This document shows, piece after piece, positions 33,231 to 44,413 of a DNA stretch of 64,000 bases. Position numbers and translations under genes: made by a program. A model generated the notes under the pieces. It had not been told where the DNA came from, ran no database searches, and worked only from the letters and a program-made list of their open reading frames with translations. The stretch's first letter is position 1. Each line of letters begins with the position of its first letter. The DNA is from Berberis thunbergii (taxonomy: Eukaryota; Streptophyta; Magnoliopsida; Ranunculales; Berberidaceae): the NCBI GenBank assembly GCA_003290165.1, contig QNQO01002056.1, forward strand, positions 1 to 64,000, in the 5' to 3' direction.

Positions 33231-33857
33231 CCAAGAAGGCGGCGATTACACCACACCACCATTTCCTCTCTCTCACATCATTCTACTCTCTTACACCACC
33301 TGTACAAACAAAAACCATCAAATCGACAATGGTTCCTCCCTCCCCCATTCAAAATTTTTTGCAAATCTCTTCCCACACTCAAATCCCCTCCCTCTCCCTT
33401 GAAAACTCTCAAAAACCCCTCAAATTCGAAATCCTTAAACCCAAACTCAATAAATATGCATAACTTAACATAACATATAAACTCAAAACAAAAAAAATGC
33501 AAAACAGGATAACTTTCGACCAATTTAAACCATCAATTGAGACCGATTCTCAACCTCATCAAAACACAAATATTGTAGTACTCTTAGCTATCTAACAAAC
33601 ACAACTTGAATCACTTGAAAATGTTTTGAAATGAGCAAGTTATGGTCATTTTACTAAAGTCGCGCAAATCTGTCCTAAAAATGAAAACGGGATAGTGTTC
33701 CTTCGGCCAACTTATGTGCTCAATCGATACCGATTATCAAGTTGATTAAAACACAAAAGTTGTATTACTCTGAGTTATCTAATAAACACAACTTGAATCA
33801 CTTGAAAATGTTTTGAAATAAGCAAGTTATAGTCAATTTACTAAAATCGCGCAAACT
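33231..33857. repeat. CACC-rich stretch and tandem 170-bp repeat
   Basis: 33240-33460 is rich in CACCACC and CTCTC. Two tandem copies of a unit of about 170 bp follow (about 33500-33675 and 33689-33857), both containing ATCACTTGAAAATGTTTTG and ending TCGCGCAAA. The same arrangement, CACC-rich part then one unit, recurs at 41430-41945, so it belongs to one dispersed element of unknown class. Confidence 0.65.
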
Positions 33858-33869
33858 ATCCAAAAACAA

Positions 33870-34470
33870 TTATGTTCGCATTAATATTATGTTCATAATT
33901 TCACACAACTTATTCCATTCTATAACAACCAACATAAGTGAAGGAAATAGGGACAAGTGATAGATAAGAATATTTGCCAATACACTTCTCAACAACGTAG
34001 GTCTACCCCTTTGGAAAGTAATATACGTTCCAAAAGGCGGTCTCTCTTCCCAAAGTTTCCACCCCCTGTCCACAACTCCAGCCATAACTAATCCAAGATC
34101 CGGAAAGGTAGACAAGCAATATGCCACCCGCTTGAGTAACGAGAGCACCATACCCCATACAAATAATAGCACTCTTGGAGAAGTTAATCTTGAGGTGTGA
34201 CATCTCTCCAAACAAGGGCAAGAGATGCTTCAGATTACCATCATGGTCCAAGTTATTCTTCATGAAGAATAAGTGTCGTCCGCATATTGGAGGTGTGTGA
34301 TAGCAAGATCAATTCTCCAATGTAAAATACACTAATGACATCCATTTCTAGAACCTTAGAAATCAATCTACTATAGGCCTCGGCAACCACCGTGACTCTC
34401 GATTGAATTCTACAAAAGGTATCCTTTAAAAATTCCTCTTTCCAACCCCCCCAAAAAAGTGAACTACACT
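33870..34470 (-). mobile_element. Decayed LINE reverse transcriptase fragment
   Basis: The minus strand around 34290-34270 reads YADDT, followed by LKINFSKSA at about 34200-34175 and a YLSG stretch, the conserved part of LINE RT between catalytic site and thumb. Frames are broken. It is a different, older family than the LINEs at 1-5969 and 7770-10352. Confidence 0.7.
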
Positions 34471-34733
34471 AGGTGAAGTGATCAACCATCCTTAGAGATT
34501 GAATCTGAATACCTAAGCAGACATACTAGAGGGTATTAAATGCATAAATGAGATCAAATAATGATTCCTTCAGAAGCAAGCAAGGACCACTAGAACCCTG
34601 TAGTTTTCTTTAGCTTCAGTACATAAAGAATCAGCTACTTGTGTAGGGATAAATGTGCAGTGTCATTTGTTTGTTTAGTCTAGGAAGCCCTCCTTATAAA
34701 CTCTTCTTTTTTTGTCTTCTTTACATTCAGTTA

Positions 34734-34949
34734 GGGTATGTTTGTTTGCAATGGGAGATCTTTTAGAAAAAAATCCAAGTTTTTTCCACATGCTAATCCT
34801 GATGTAAGCTATTGAGTATTGACACATGCCAATCTGATCAACATGGGAACCTCTTTTGTTATGGGGGTTGAGAAATCTCTGCATATGCTAAGATTTGCTT
34901 GTGATCTAGTATATGAACTATCATTTTCCTATTGCAAACAAACATGGCC
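34734..34949. mobile_element. MITE
   Basis: A 216-bp element with inverted ends GGGTATGTTTGTTTGCAAT and ATTGCAAACAAACATGGCC. No coding capacity. The TGTTTG ends resemble PIF/Harbinger or hAT MITEs; no clear target duplication is visible. Confidence 0.6.
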
Positions 34950-35198
34950 TTTTTTGTAATCTCTGCATATTCCCATTGAAAAGGAAAACTGCAAGCTGAG
35001 TGTAAAATATGAACACTAAACATTCCCACATTCACATTTGCATGAAAACAGTATTGGCATGTTACAGTATCGATATTATTGTCACGAGAACACCAGACTA
35101 TAATTTTGAAATCAAGAACAAACAAAGCACACTCTTATTTTATTTTCTCAAAGCCAAATTCTTCCACCCAAAACTCAAAAGCCTGAAAACTATCTTAC

Positions 35199-35367
35199 CT
35201 TTACCACCACCTATTATCTGGGGAATCGGTCTTTGACGATCAAATAACCGATATGTACAACCAGACAATGTCGATGAAGGGGAATCTTCACGTTCTCTTC
35301 TTGCATCTCCACCAGCTTCATTACTCGCTCCATCTTGCAAACTATCCATCAACAATCTGCCAAACAT
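35199..35367 (-). pseudogene. Reticulon-like (RTNLB) first coding exon
   Basis: The minus strand reads MFGRLLMDSLQDGASN, a Ser/Arg/Glu spacer, then YRLFDRQRPIPQIIGGGK, the start of the reticulon homology domain of plant RTNLB proteins, which shape ER tubules. The exon ends at a consensus donor (AAAG|GTAAGA, GT at 35198-35197). An upstream non-coding exon with donor CAG|GTGACG lies around 35740-35860. The following exons, with the membrane hairpins, are not in the sequence below, where a MITE and a LINE scrap follow. It is probably truncated; a very long intron cannot be excluded but would have to span the ABCC relic. Confidence 0.7.
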
Positions 35368-35899
35368 ATCACCAAGCAATTCAATTAACAGTCAAGAAAT
35401 TAAAACTAAAAACCATCAAATTGTGCCATAAAACCTGTTAACAAGATCGATACTTCACAAATCATTGATACCCATTGTCCAAAACCACAATTCAAGTTCA
35501 TTTCTCACTCAGAGAAACAAAAAGATCATTTTTAATGCAAAAATGGGGGTTTATGAGATGAACTTAAACCCTATCAACAACCATCGAATCCAAAACCCTA
35601 AATTGAAATTCGAAGTCCAAATTACCTAACAGGAATCAAAATCTCTCTAATGATCATAATAACAAGCCCTAATAATTGAACATAAATTGATGAACAAAGA
35701 TGGTAATTGAAACCCTAAAGTTGAGATTTTGCGATCGTCACCTGTGTTCAAGAGATGCGTAATTGTGAAAAGTCGAGGAGAATGCGCGGGAAGAGAGTAG
35801 GGTCGAAATCGTTTAGAGAGGAATTTTGGGTTCAGAGAGAGAAGCTGAAAGAGGGGACATTTTTTTTTTTTTTTGATAGTCGCCACCACCAATGTTTGT

Positions 35900-37900
35900 C
35901 TGAGCAACTCAATGTAAGACTGACCCTAATCGATACCCCGTTGGATCGTTCTTGTTTAAAAAACAATGACAATAAATACATTATGAGATTATGATGCTCA
36001 TTCACTAGATTAACATGTCATACTGGTTATGATATTATGCCAACCATAGCTAGTATGGTAGAAGAGAGAAAATTGGTGGTGATCAATTGTTTGAGCACAC
36101 TAGATCATGGTAAAAACTCATATAGTATACTTGCAATTCATGTCTCAGATATGTACTCTAAGATGTATAACTAAATTTGTGCCTACCATCCACTTGCACA
36201 TTTTAAATTGTTTAGATCTAGTATGATAGGCAAATCATGAATGCACACCGTTTACTGTCACCAACACAATATTTATATATATATTAAACACTCAGAGATC
36301 TTAGGGGGAAGAGGTCTATGCGCGAATGAGGAGATTTGCTTGCATGGTAGAGGAGATTGAAGAGCGATTTGAGGGGGAGGTCTACACGAGAATGAGGTGA
36401 TTTGGGCACACGGAAGAGGATATCAGAGAAAGATTTGAGGAGGAATTATAAAGATTTGAGGAGGAATTATGCAGAACAAAGGTTAGAGAAACCATTAAAC
36501 TAAAGGTGGGCAAAGGGATGAGATGCGACAGAATAGACCTCATCCCTATCCTATCTTGTTGTTTTTTCTTTGGGTCGAGATGAGCATTGTTCAATGACCA
36601 TAAAATTTGTCAAAATTATATATTAAAAAAATAAGAATAGGACGTTTGGGATGGGACGTGGTCGGGATGAGCATGGTTCAATGACAATAAAAAAAAATTG
36701 TCAAAATTTTATATTAAAAAAATAAGAATATGACTTTTTATTCTAAGGCGACTAAATATCCAAATTAAGAATACAAATTCATTTTATTATCAAATGCCTA
36801 AATAAAAAATAACAACTCCTTTTTATCATCGCATGGACTATTTTAGTTATATGAGAAAAAATAAAGTATCATTGACACTATAGTATCATTATTGACCAGT
36901 TGGAACAGAGTGGCTAAGCAGTCTTGGAGACGTTCTGGAGTTACCACAAACAGGGACAATTCTACATCACTTGGGATGAAGAACGTCAACTCTTCACCAT
37001 GCAAAGAGTGAGGATTGTTGCTGGTTTAAGCATCTGCAGAAGGATGACAAACCCAGTTTGATCTCATGTTTGACAGAGCTCTTTGAAAATCTGCCTTGTT
37101 GGTTGGAGCTGCTAGTTACATCTCAAAGAGCATGAACAAAGCAAGGAAGATCAAAATGCCAAACCCCATTTGGTATGAGATGAAGTTTCTTCAAGTGAAA
37201 GTGTGTTTCGGATGAGTGAATATAGAGGCGGATGAAAGGAAATTATAAGGAAGATTGCTAGCTTGGAGATGTAGGTTGTGCATGTAGTTCTTCTTCTCCA
37301 ATATCTACATCATTTTGCAATTACTATGGGTATTTAGATTCATATACCAATCTTCTTGAGTATTATATGGTAATTTAAAATGAAAATATCCCATAAAGTT
37401 ATAATTGTTTTTGTTAATCTTAGCATTGTCTAGTAGCCGTAGGTGTTAGTTTAAAATGTTAAATGAGCTAGATATAATTTTTTGAGGCAGGAGTACAATG
37501 TAGCATAACTCTAAGCACCGGTTCGATGTAGTGTTTTATACCACTTGTTGAGGTGCACGTTGGCGCACCCCTTGATCACGACGCCCACCCATTAGTCAAC
37601 TATGCCTTTTGAGATAAAGCCAGCAACCTCGTGTGGACATTGAGACCTTCGTTGCATCAATCATGGACCCCAACACAGATAGTGTGCATATGATTAGTGT
37701 AGAATGCACTATATGAAAGTAGTTGTATGAAGAACTTACAACTGACATATTTAACTAATTATCTGTTCGAAATCTAATTAAGTACTTTTTCTTTTTCTTT
37801 TTACTTGATCAATTCTAATTAAGTAGATGTAGCAATAACTTACAACTGACATTTTTAATTAACTTAGAAGTCTAATTTATCTATCCATCTTATTATAATT
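35900..37900. other. Unassigned stretch with local tandem repeats
   Basis: Two small tandem duplications are visible: a unit of about 70 bp rich in GATTTGAGG/GAGGAG (36310-36460) and an 87-bp unit starting GTCGGGATGAGCATGG (36574-36735). The GGTGGGCAAAGGGATGAG at 36507 resembles subterminal parts of hAT elements and the element at 48487. 36880-37330 is GC-richer with short open frames, but I recognise no product. Confidence 0.4.
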
Positions 37901-38039
37901 GAGACGACGATACATCTTAGAAGTAAAAAGGTACATTTTTTCAGGGTCAATTGAAAGATAGATAAGCACATGGGGTTCAGTAGTGCTGTATTTCAACGCA
38001 CTGGTTAGAACTGAACCAAGAAGGCTGAAGATGAGTTAT

Positions 38040-38335
38040 GTTAACTGTTGATGGATTCATCGTGCATACTTGGGGGAGTTAAACCTAACTTAGAATGTTT
38101 CATATTAGAAACATGTGTGCCGAAGATGCAACCCATTTTCTCACTTCAGTGGGGAAGATGAAATATTTGCGATATTTACATCTTCACGCAGCTGAAGACT
38201 CGGGTTCTTGTTTCAAAGTAGTGAATATGAAATGTCCTCTAGAATCAAAGTTAGATATGGAAAACTCTAGAATCAAAGGCTCCCCTCTGCACTCGGCCAT
38301 CACAAAAATCCATAGCATCCTTCACCATTGATCCC
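38040..38335 (+). pseudogene. NLR LRR relic
   Basis: LGELNLT, then after a stop MFHIRNMCAEDATHFL and SVGKMKYLRYLHLHA match the LRR segment of the intact genes around LREEDATAVLASVEKMKHLR (25240-25310). Only this part remains. It stands head to head with an ABCC NBD2 scrap, echoing the NLR-ABCC order of the intact units. Confidence 0.75.
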
Positions 38336-38479
38336 GTTAAAAATGCATTAGAAACAAGAACAAGTGAGTTTTAGTGCTTCCTCTAGAATGTTGCTCTGTT
38401 GAACACAAGACTTGTCATCCGCTACTGAGTAACAAAGTATAAACAGTCTTAGCTGCATATTATGTTTAATCCAATTATG

Positions 38480-38705
38480 TTTAATCTAAAGCGCAAGTCG
38501 TGCAATTAATCCAATTGTTGAGATATTGATACCATCTATCAAAATTTGACCTGAGGCAGGTTCAACTATGCGGAAGAGTGTCTGAATGAGTGTTAATTTA
38601 CCACTGCCTGTTATCCCAGCAGTCTTCATCCCTCCACAAAAAAGCACGTCAAACCTCGCAACACTAGTGGCATTTGCAGGGCATATCGAACTTGCATTAA
38701 AAACC
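38480..38705 (-). pseudogene. ABCC NBD2 fragment
   Basis: The minus strand reads [15 protein letters not shown], a damaged Walker A ([14 protein letters not shown], Ser replaced by Leu) and [17 protein letters not shown]. Frames are broken near 38645. This is the very NBD2 segment missing from the relic at 28195-32165. Confidence 0.85.
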
Positions 38706-39334
38706 TGGATTATTAGACCAGGGTGCATATAACCTCGTGAATATAAAATCAACTTTGATTGGGTGATCCAAACTCAAATCTCTCTTCTTTTTTTTTATTT
38801 GAAGCCTAATTATACATTCAAAACAAGCCAATGGAAACATTCATTAATTATATAATACATAAGCTCTTAAAATATTTTATTTGAAGTCCTCCAATTATCT
38901 ATAAATTATAAAAAGCCCTACTTGGATTTCTCATTTTACCGTTCACATTTACATTTTTACAATCAAAACGAGCCATTCTCAATTGTTGATTACCCCTAAC
39001 ATAAATTATTTAAAGTTCCTTATTTATTTATAAATTATACATAGACCTTTAATACTATATATAATTATTTTCTAGAAAATCAATAATAAATTTTGCTTAT
39101 TATTGAATTGTTGTAATAAAATAAAAATTATTGAATATCCGCACATTTAGAGCGCATCGACATCCTAATTTATTTTAATGGTTGTAGTACATAACAATAC
39201 ACTCGTATTTCAAGACTTACTAATGTGTAACTTTGGCTCTATTTTTTTATTCTACCCCAAATTTTGGTTTCTCTAATCTAAAACATGAAACAGTCTCATT
39301 TAATGGATAAAAAAGAAATGGGTCGGGATCCCGG
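38706..39334. other. AT-rich spacer
   Basis: No gene or element recognised. Confidence 0.45.
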
Positions 39335-40052
39335 TACTCAAAATCCATCCCAAAAATAGGATCTCAGATTGGTTTTGATCTAACGGATACAAATGATAAT
39401 AAATAATGAGTAGGTTTAACCAATTAAAAATGGCAACTAGTTATAGCGATTGATTTTGTTTTCTAAAACTATTTAAATAAACATGATTCTCCAATTTTTC
39501 TCTTTCTCTTCCGACTTTTCTCCTTTTCTCCATTAGTAAAAGTACAAAACAATTGCTAAGTAATCTAAAATTCTATTGTTATCTTCTTTATTTTTTAATT
39601 AATCTATGTCTTTCTTAGAGTCTATAATCAATGTCTTTACAATATGTGGTACACCAAGAACTTCTGAAAGAAAATTAATTTAGAAGAACTCAATTGAAGA
39701 ATTTAGCACAAGATATAAAATTGCAATGAACTTTATCGAGAAATTGCAACGAACTTGATGTATATAAAACATAAGGAAGTTCTGAAACATCTAAAGAAAG
39801 AGTAGTTGGGTATCTCGCAAAGACGAAGAAGAAGAATATGAAAATTAAGATATAAAAACATACCATATTAAAAAAGAGATCATATAATTTTTATAATATA
39901 TAATCTTTTAGGAAACAAAATTAATTGGATTGGCTCAACTATACCTAGTTGCCTTATTTAATTGGTTGAGCCAACTCATTATTTATTATCATTGTTATCC
40001 GTCGGATCAAAACCAATCTGAAAGCCTATTATTTGGGTTGGATTTTGAATCA
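39335..40052. mobile_element. Foldback DNA element, about 720 bp
   Basis: 39335-39480 and 39900-40052 are inverted copies of each other (CAGATTGGTTTTGATC, then AATGATAATAAATAATGAG on the left, reverse complement on the right). The middle has no coding potential. Structure fits a MITE or foldback transposon. Target duplication is unclear because the right end touches another repeat. Confidence 0.7.
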
Positions 40053-40262
40053 AGACAACACACAAAAGGCCCAATTACAGCAGCAGAAACAACGTGAAAG
40101 GCAGCATACACATAGCGTGAGCAGCAGGCCATTGAACGTGTGAATAGGCTGCGAGCATAGCGTGAAATAGGCTATGATTCGATGTGCGTGCAAGTGCAAC
40201 TTGAAACAGTAGCAAAGTAGAAGGATTGGAATCAGGTGATTTGAAGTGTTCTTCATTTGCGA
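40053..40262. repeat. 205-bp dispersed repeat, copy 1
   Basis: Starts CAAGACAACACACAAAAGGC and matches 42768-42975 in the same orientation at high identity. Function unknown. Confidence 0.8.
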
Positions 40263-40289
40263 ATAGGTGTAAATTATATTGAAAATTCT

Positions 40290-40445
40290 ACGGGGTGAGG
40301 GGGAGGGAGCGAGGGCGGCACGAAGGTGGGGGTATAACCGCCCATCTCCCTTTAGATGAGTGACAGTGCACATCTCAAGAAATGTGCAGTTACACCCCTT
40401 CTTCGCTTCGCCCTCACGCCCTCCCCCTCGCTCCCTAGACTTACT
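40290..40445. repeat. GC-rich hairpin element, copy 4
   Basis: The arms GGGGGAGGGAGCGAGGGC and GCCCTCCCCCTCGCTCCC enclose about 100 bp with a second, inner pairing (GTGCACATCTCAAGAAATGTGC). It is the largest relative of copy 1. Confidence 0.7.
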
Positions 40446-40774
40446 CAAATTATATTAAATATCACATACCACCAAATTATTGATACCTTTAACTACAATT
40501 TTTGAGTTATAATTTTACACATGATACTTGATTTGAAGGCCTTTGATAGGATGAGGGAACATGATACTTGGAATTATAGGAGCCTATCAGTAAATTTACA
40601 CATTTAACATGATCCCAATAATGACGAGGAGATCTTCATAAGACACAATATTATACTTAAATACTATTTCATATTTTTATTTTCTTAATCAAGTATTATA
40701 TCATGATTCATCACCTACCCGGCACGTTATGACTCAAGCAAAAGTAAACTTAAAGTGGTGGAAATTGGAAAAAT

Positions 40775-40935
40775 GTTTTTTCTAAACATCGAGGAAACGT
40801 GTGAGGGAGTGGGTGTGACCTTTCATCCCCTTGAGATGCACGCTTTCACAAATCTCGAGGGAAATGAGTATTAACACCCCCTCCCTCGCCCATTTCCTCA
40901 TGCATTTCCTTGACGCGTAGAAGGGCTCTTGGAAA
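40775..40935. repeat. GC-rich hairpin element, copy 5
   Basis: CTAAACATCGAGGAAACG and GTGAGGGAGTGGGTGT on the left pair imperfectly with ACACCCCCTCCCTCGCCCAT and CATTTCCTTGACGCGTAG on the right. GAAGGGCTCTTGG at the right end matches the reverse complement of the AGAGCCCTTC start of copy 1. Confidence 0.7.
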
Positions 40936-41429
40936 AAAGATAAACAAGTTCTCAAAAAAACTATAAACTTGTGCGTGCCAGCAATCCCATGTGAAACAAA
41001 CCACAGTTGTGTTGTTCTGTTGCCCTTCACATAGATTCCCCCATCAGTTTCACCCTCACTTCAATCTCATCCCTACCAAAAAATCTAGAGAGCGATGCTC
41101 CCTAGTACCAGGACAGGGCCAGGGTGTTTTTTTTATGCGTGTGATTGTGTTTGATTGGGATGTTATGAGCATCTCTAGAATGATGGAGAGTATTAGGCCT
41201 GGTCTGACTCTCTAGACAAGTTCTTATATTTTGAAGTTACGAAATCTCTTTATGTCAATATTTTTTAAAATAATTATTTAAATCTCCATATATTTTAACA
41301 TGTTATAATGTTATTTTATTATCAAAATTTTGTTAGATAAGTGATTTTTATGTAATATGTAGTCTGTGTGACACTATAGATCTTATTAGACTTTTTATGT
41401 GGTATTTAAGATTTTAAAATGCATAACTT

Positions 41430-41945
41430 ACATTATTAAATTAGAAAGGCAACGACTACTCCACACCACCATATATACTGTCTCACACCATTACACACTC
41501 TCACACCACCTGCTTTTTTTTATACCACCACTACTCTCCCACACCACCAATATAAACAGGCATCCACTCTCTCCTCCAATCAAAATCGAATTCTTCCCTC
41601 TTTGCCCTAATTGAATCTTCCCTCTCTGTTCCACTCTCTTCCCTATTCGATTGGTTCGATATATAGCTCTCCCCCTTCTCTTGCTGCTTTACTCTCTCCC
41701 CTATTTGATTGGTTGGATTGCTTCACCATCGGCTCCACTCTCGCCCTCACTCTACCGCTTTACCACCTGTTGAAAAAACAATAACATAAAAATATGGTAA
41801 CATTCGACCAATTTAAATCCTCAATTGAGACCGTTTCTCAAGGTCATTAAAACACGAAAATTGTAGTACTCTGAGTTATCTAATAAACAAAATTTGAATC
41901 ACTTGAAAATGTTTTGAAATAAACAAATTATGGTCATTTACAGTC
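41430..41945. repeat. Second copy of the CACC-rich/170-bp repeat element
   Basis: CACACCACC-rich part (41455-41580), then one 170-bp unit (about 41795-41945) with ATCACTTGAAAATGTTTTG, as at 33231-33857. No protein-coding signal. Confidence 0.65.
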
Positions 41946-42730
41946 TACAGTTGTTTTTCTACTACTGAAGCAAAGTTGGAAGTCTCACTTGAAAATGTTT
42001 TGAAATAAACAAATTATTGTTTTAATTGGCGATGGGTCCGGTGAATTGGAAGTCTCAGGTACAGTATACAGTTGCTTTGTCTACTACTGAAGCAGAGTAC
42101 ATAGCTCTATCAGAGGCGATGAAGGAAGCCATCTGACTTCGAGGCTTGATTAGTAATTTGGGTATTACTCAGGATGATGTGACAGTCAGAATGCTATCAA
42201 TTTGGCGAAGAACCAAGTTCATCATGCGCGAACGAAGCACATTGATGTGCGATATCATTTTCTGAGGGATGTCATCGAGGATGGCGAGGTTCCTTTGGAG
42301 AATGTGAGTACTAAAGACAACTCAGCTGACATGTTGACAAAAGTGGTTCCAGGGATCAAATTTGAGCATTGTCTCAACTTGATCAGGCTCTCTCAGTGTT
42401 GACGCCCCAGGGGGGTAGGGCCCTTAGGGGCATGCCGTTGATTTCTAGACCAAAAAATAGGTCTTGGCGGTATTTCATGCCAAGGTGGAAATGTTTATGT
42501 GGTTGTTTGTGATGCTTGTGTGGTAATCTGAAATTGTTCGTCAAGATGGAGATTGTGAGACAAAGTAGGACTCACAGTCCTTTATAAATAAGGACTCACA
42601 GTCCTTGTGCAATTGTGGGTTGGTTCCCAATTTTAAGGGAAAATTTTGAGAGGGAGTTAAAATCCTTTATTCACAAGGACTTAACCTCATGTTCTCTCTT
42701 TTGTTTAAATTGCAAACAACAACAACAACA
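41940..42730 (+). mobile_element. Ty1/copia 3' fragment: RNase H and partial LTR
   Basis: From 42040 the plus strand reads the RNase H of a Tnt1-like element: NWKSQVQYTV, STTEAEYIALSEAMKEAIW (followed by TGA), then after a frame break HARTKHIDVRYHFLRDVIE and LTKVVPGIKFEHC, ending with a stop at 42400-42402. A purine tract AGATGGAGAT precedes TGTGAGACAAAG (42554), the probable 3' LTR start. The LTR holds a repeated GGACTCACAGTCC and a TATA-like TTTATAAATAAG. The rest of the element is missing, and the 5' side shows scrambled short duplications. Confidence 0.75.
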
Positions 42731-42767
42731 ACAAAATAGGGAAACATCAAATTAACGTGTGCAAGCA

Positions 42768-42975
42768 GCAAGACAACACACAAAAGGCCTGATTACAGCA
42801 GCAGAAACAACGTGAAAGGCAACATACACATAGCCTGAGCAGCATGCCATTGAATGTGTGAATAAACTGTGAACACAATGTAAAATAGGTTGTGATTCGG
42901 TGTGCGTGCAACGTGAAACGGTAGCCAAGTAGAAGGATTGGAATCGGGTGATTTCGAGTATTCTTCGTTTGTGAA
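42768..42975. repeat. 205-bp dispersed repeat, copy 2
   Basis: Matches 40053-40262. It follows a (CAA)n run that ends the copia fragment. Confidence 0.8.
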
Positions 42976-43490
42976 TTTCGTCAAACTTTTGATGGTATTG
43001 TTTGCTTGAGATTGGATAATCTCAAGGATCGTTGTTTGACAACGTTGTAATTTCAAGTAAGTGTTTTCATATCAATAAAATAGTTATAGAGTCATCGTTC
43101 ATGGAGCACGTAAAGCTGAACCACGTAAATCTCGGTGTCATCTTTATTTTTTGTATATTGCTGGTTGTTTGCTATTATTTGTATAACATTTTTAGCCATT
43201 CACTATCACCACTTAAATCCAAAATTTGTGTTAGAATTATTTCTATTATCAGATATTTACCTTACAGAATAGAGTAGTAGAAAGTTTATGAGGAAATTTC
43301 AAGTTACCAGAAAAAGCAAAAAACTGAAGAAGCATGATGTTAAGGCCATCGATACTTAGTGTTGGTTTAGTAGAAAGGTCCATAGCAAAAACATCTTTAT
43401 CTTTAATTTATTCTCTCCTATTACTTTGTGCTACAACCACACTGATGCTTAAAATAAAGTAAAATCCATTCATACTAATCAAAAAAAAAA
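42976..43490. other. Spacer
   Basis: No gene. A fragment near 43275-43345 (AAGTTTATGAGGAAATTTCA and on) resembles the NLR downstream spacer at 26660-26730. Confidence 0.4.
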
Positions 43491-43499
43491 AAAAGTGCC

Positions 43500-43770
43500 C
43501 CCACCTTATAATTATCGCAATGATATATCCTTCAATTAAGTTTGGTTCATAAATACTTGGAGGATATCTTTCTTTTACCAATCAAACAAGCCTTCATTGT
43601 TAAACTCTAGTAAGAAAGATTGACAAAAAAGAAGGAAACAATGACCAAGAGTATTGTGAGTTTAGTTGTTGAAACACTCGAGTCATTTATCAAAGAAGAG
43701 TTCCAGAGAATTCAGGCTTTCCTGAAGAATGTCTCATTAGTGACCATATACATGGAAGAGTCTCAATGAA
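43500..43770 (+). pseudogene. NLR promoter and CC-exon relic
   Basis: Same leader and start as 21835-22110. ATG at 43641 gives MTKSIVSLVVETLESFIKEE, then an internal deletion joins to FQRIQAFLKNVSLVT. The CC domain is incomplete and no NB-ARC follows. Confidence 0.85.
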
Positions 43771-44265
43771 GTTCAATTTTAAAGCTTGAGTAGTGTGACA
43801 CTAATTCTCGATTTCTGTTTAAAATGATACATCATAGGTAGACTCTTATCAGAGTGTGCCCATATAAAATCTAAAAATGGATTCTTTTTGTTAACAAGAA
43901 TACCTACTTGACTTGTGATTCGCGGCACCAGTTGGAGAAAAAATAAGAATCCTCATCACTAATAATATGCTAAAAAATGATCCCCATAATTAGAGGTTCT
44001 ACATTGATACACATGTTGTTATAGATCTGGAACTTCATTAATCTGTAAAATGGAGTGCGCACATTGTACGATATTCATGGTCTAGTTTTGAGTGGAAATC
44101 ATCAACTAAATGAAATAAGTCGTTTTGTAAAATGGAGTGCTTTCTAGGTTGATTAGCATATGGATTTCCTTTCATCCCAAATCATGACATGTTTGAAAGA
44201 AATAACTAGACAAAAAATCATGAATTAATATAATAGGTCCAGTATGCCTTGGACCCAAGAGTCCC
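43771..44265. other. Spacer upstream of NLR gene 2
   Basis: Partly matches 22111-22330 and 22680-22800. No gene recognised. Confidence 0.5.
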
Positions 44266-44413
44266 CACCTTTTAATTATCATAGTGATACATCCTTTAAT
44301 TAAGTTTGATCTATAAATACGTGGTGGATCTCTTTCTTTTACAAATCAAACAAGCCTTCTTCATTGCTAAATTCAAGTAAGAAAGAGAAAAAGCAAAGGA
44401 GAAGAAGGAAACG
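44266..44413 (+). promoter_or_regulatory. Core promoter and leader of NLR gene 2
   Basis: TATAAATA at 44312-44319, about 95 bp before the ATG at 44414, with the same purine-rich leader as gene 1. Confidence 0.75.

Noticed and set aside
33096..33473. His/Pro/Ser-rich open frames at 33.1-33.5 kb
   Set aside because: Low-complexity CACC/CTC sequence in a dispersed repeat.
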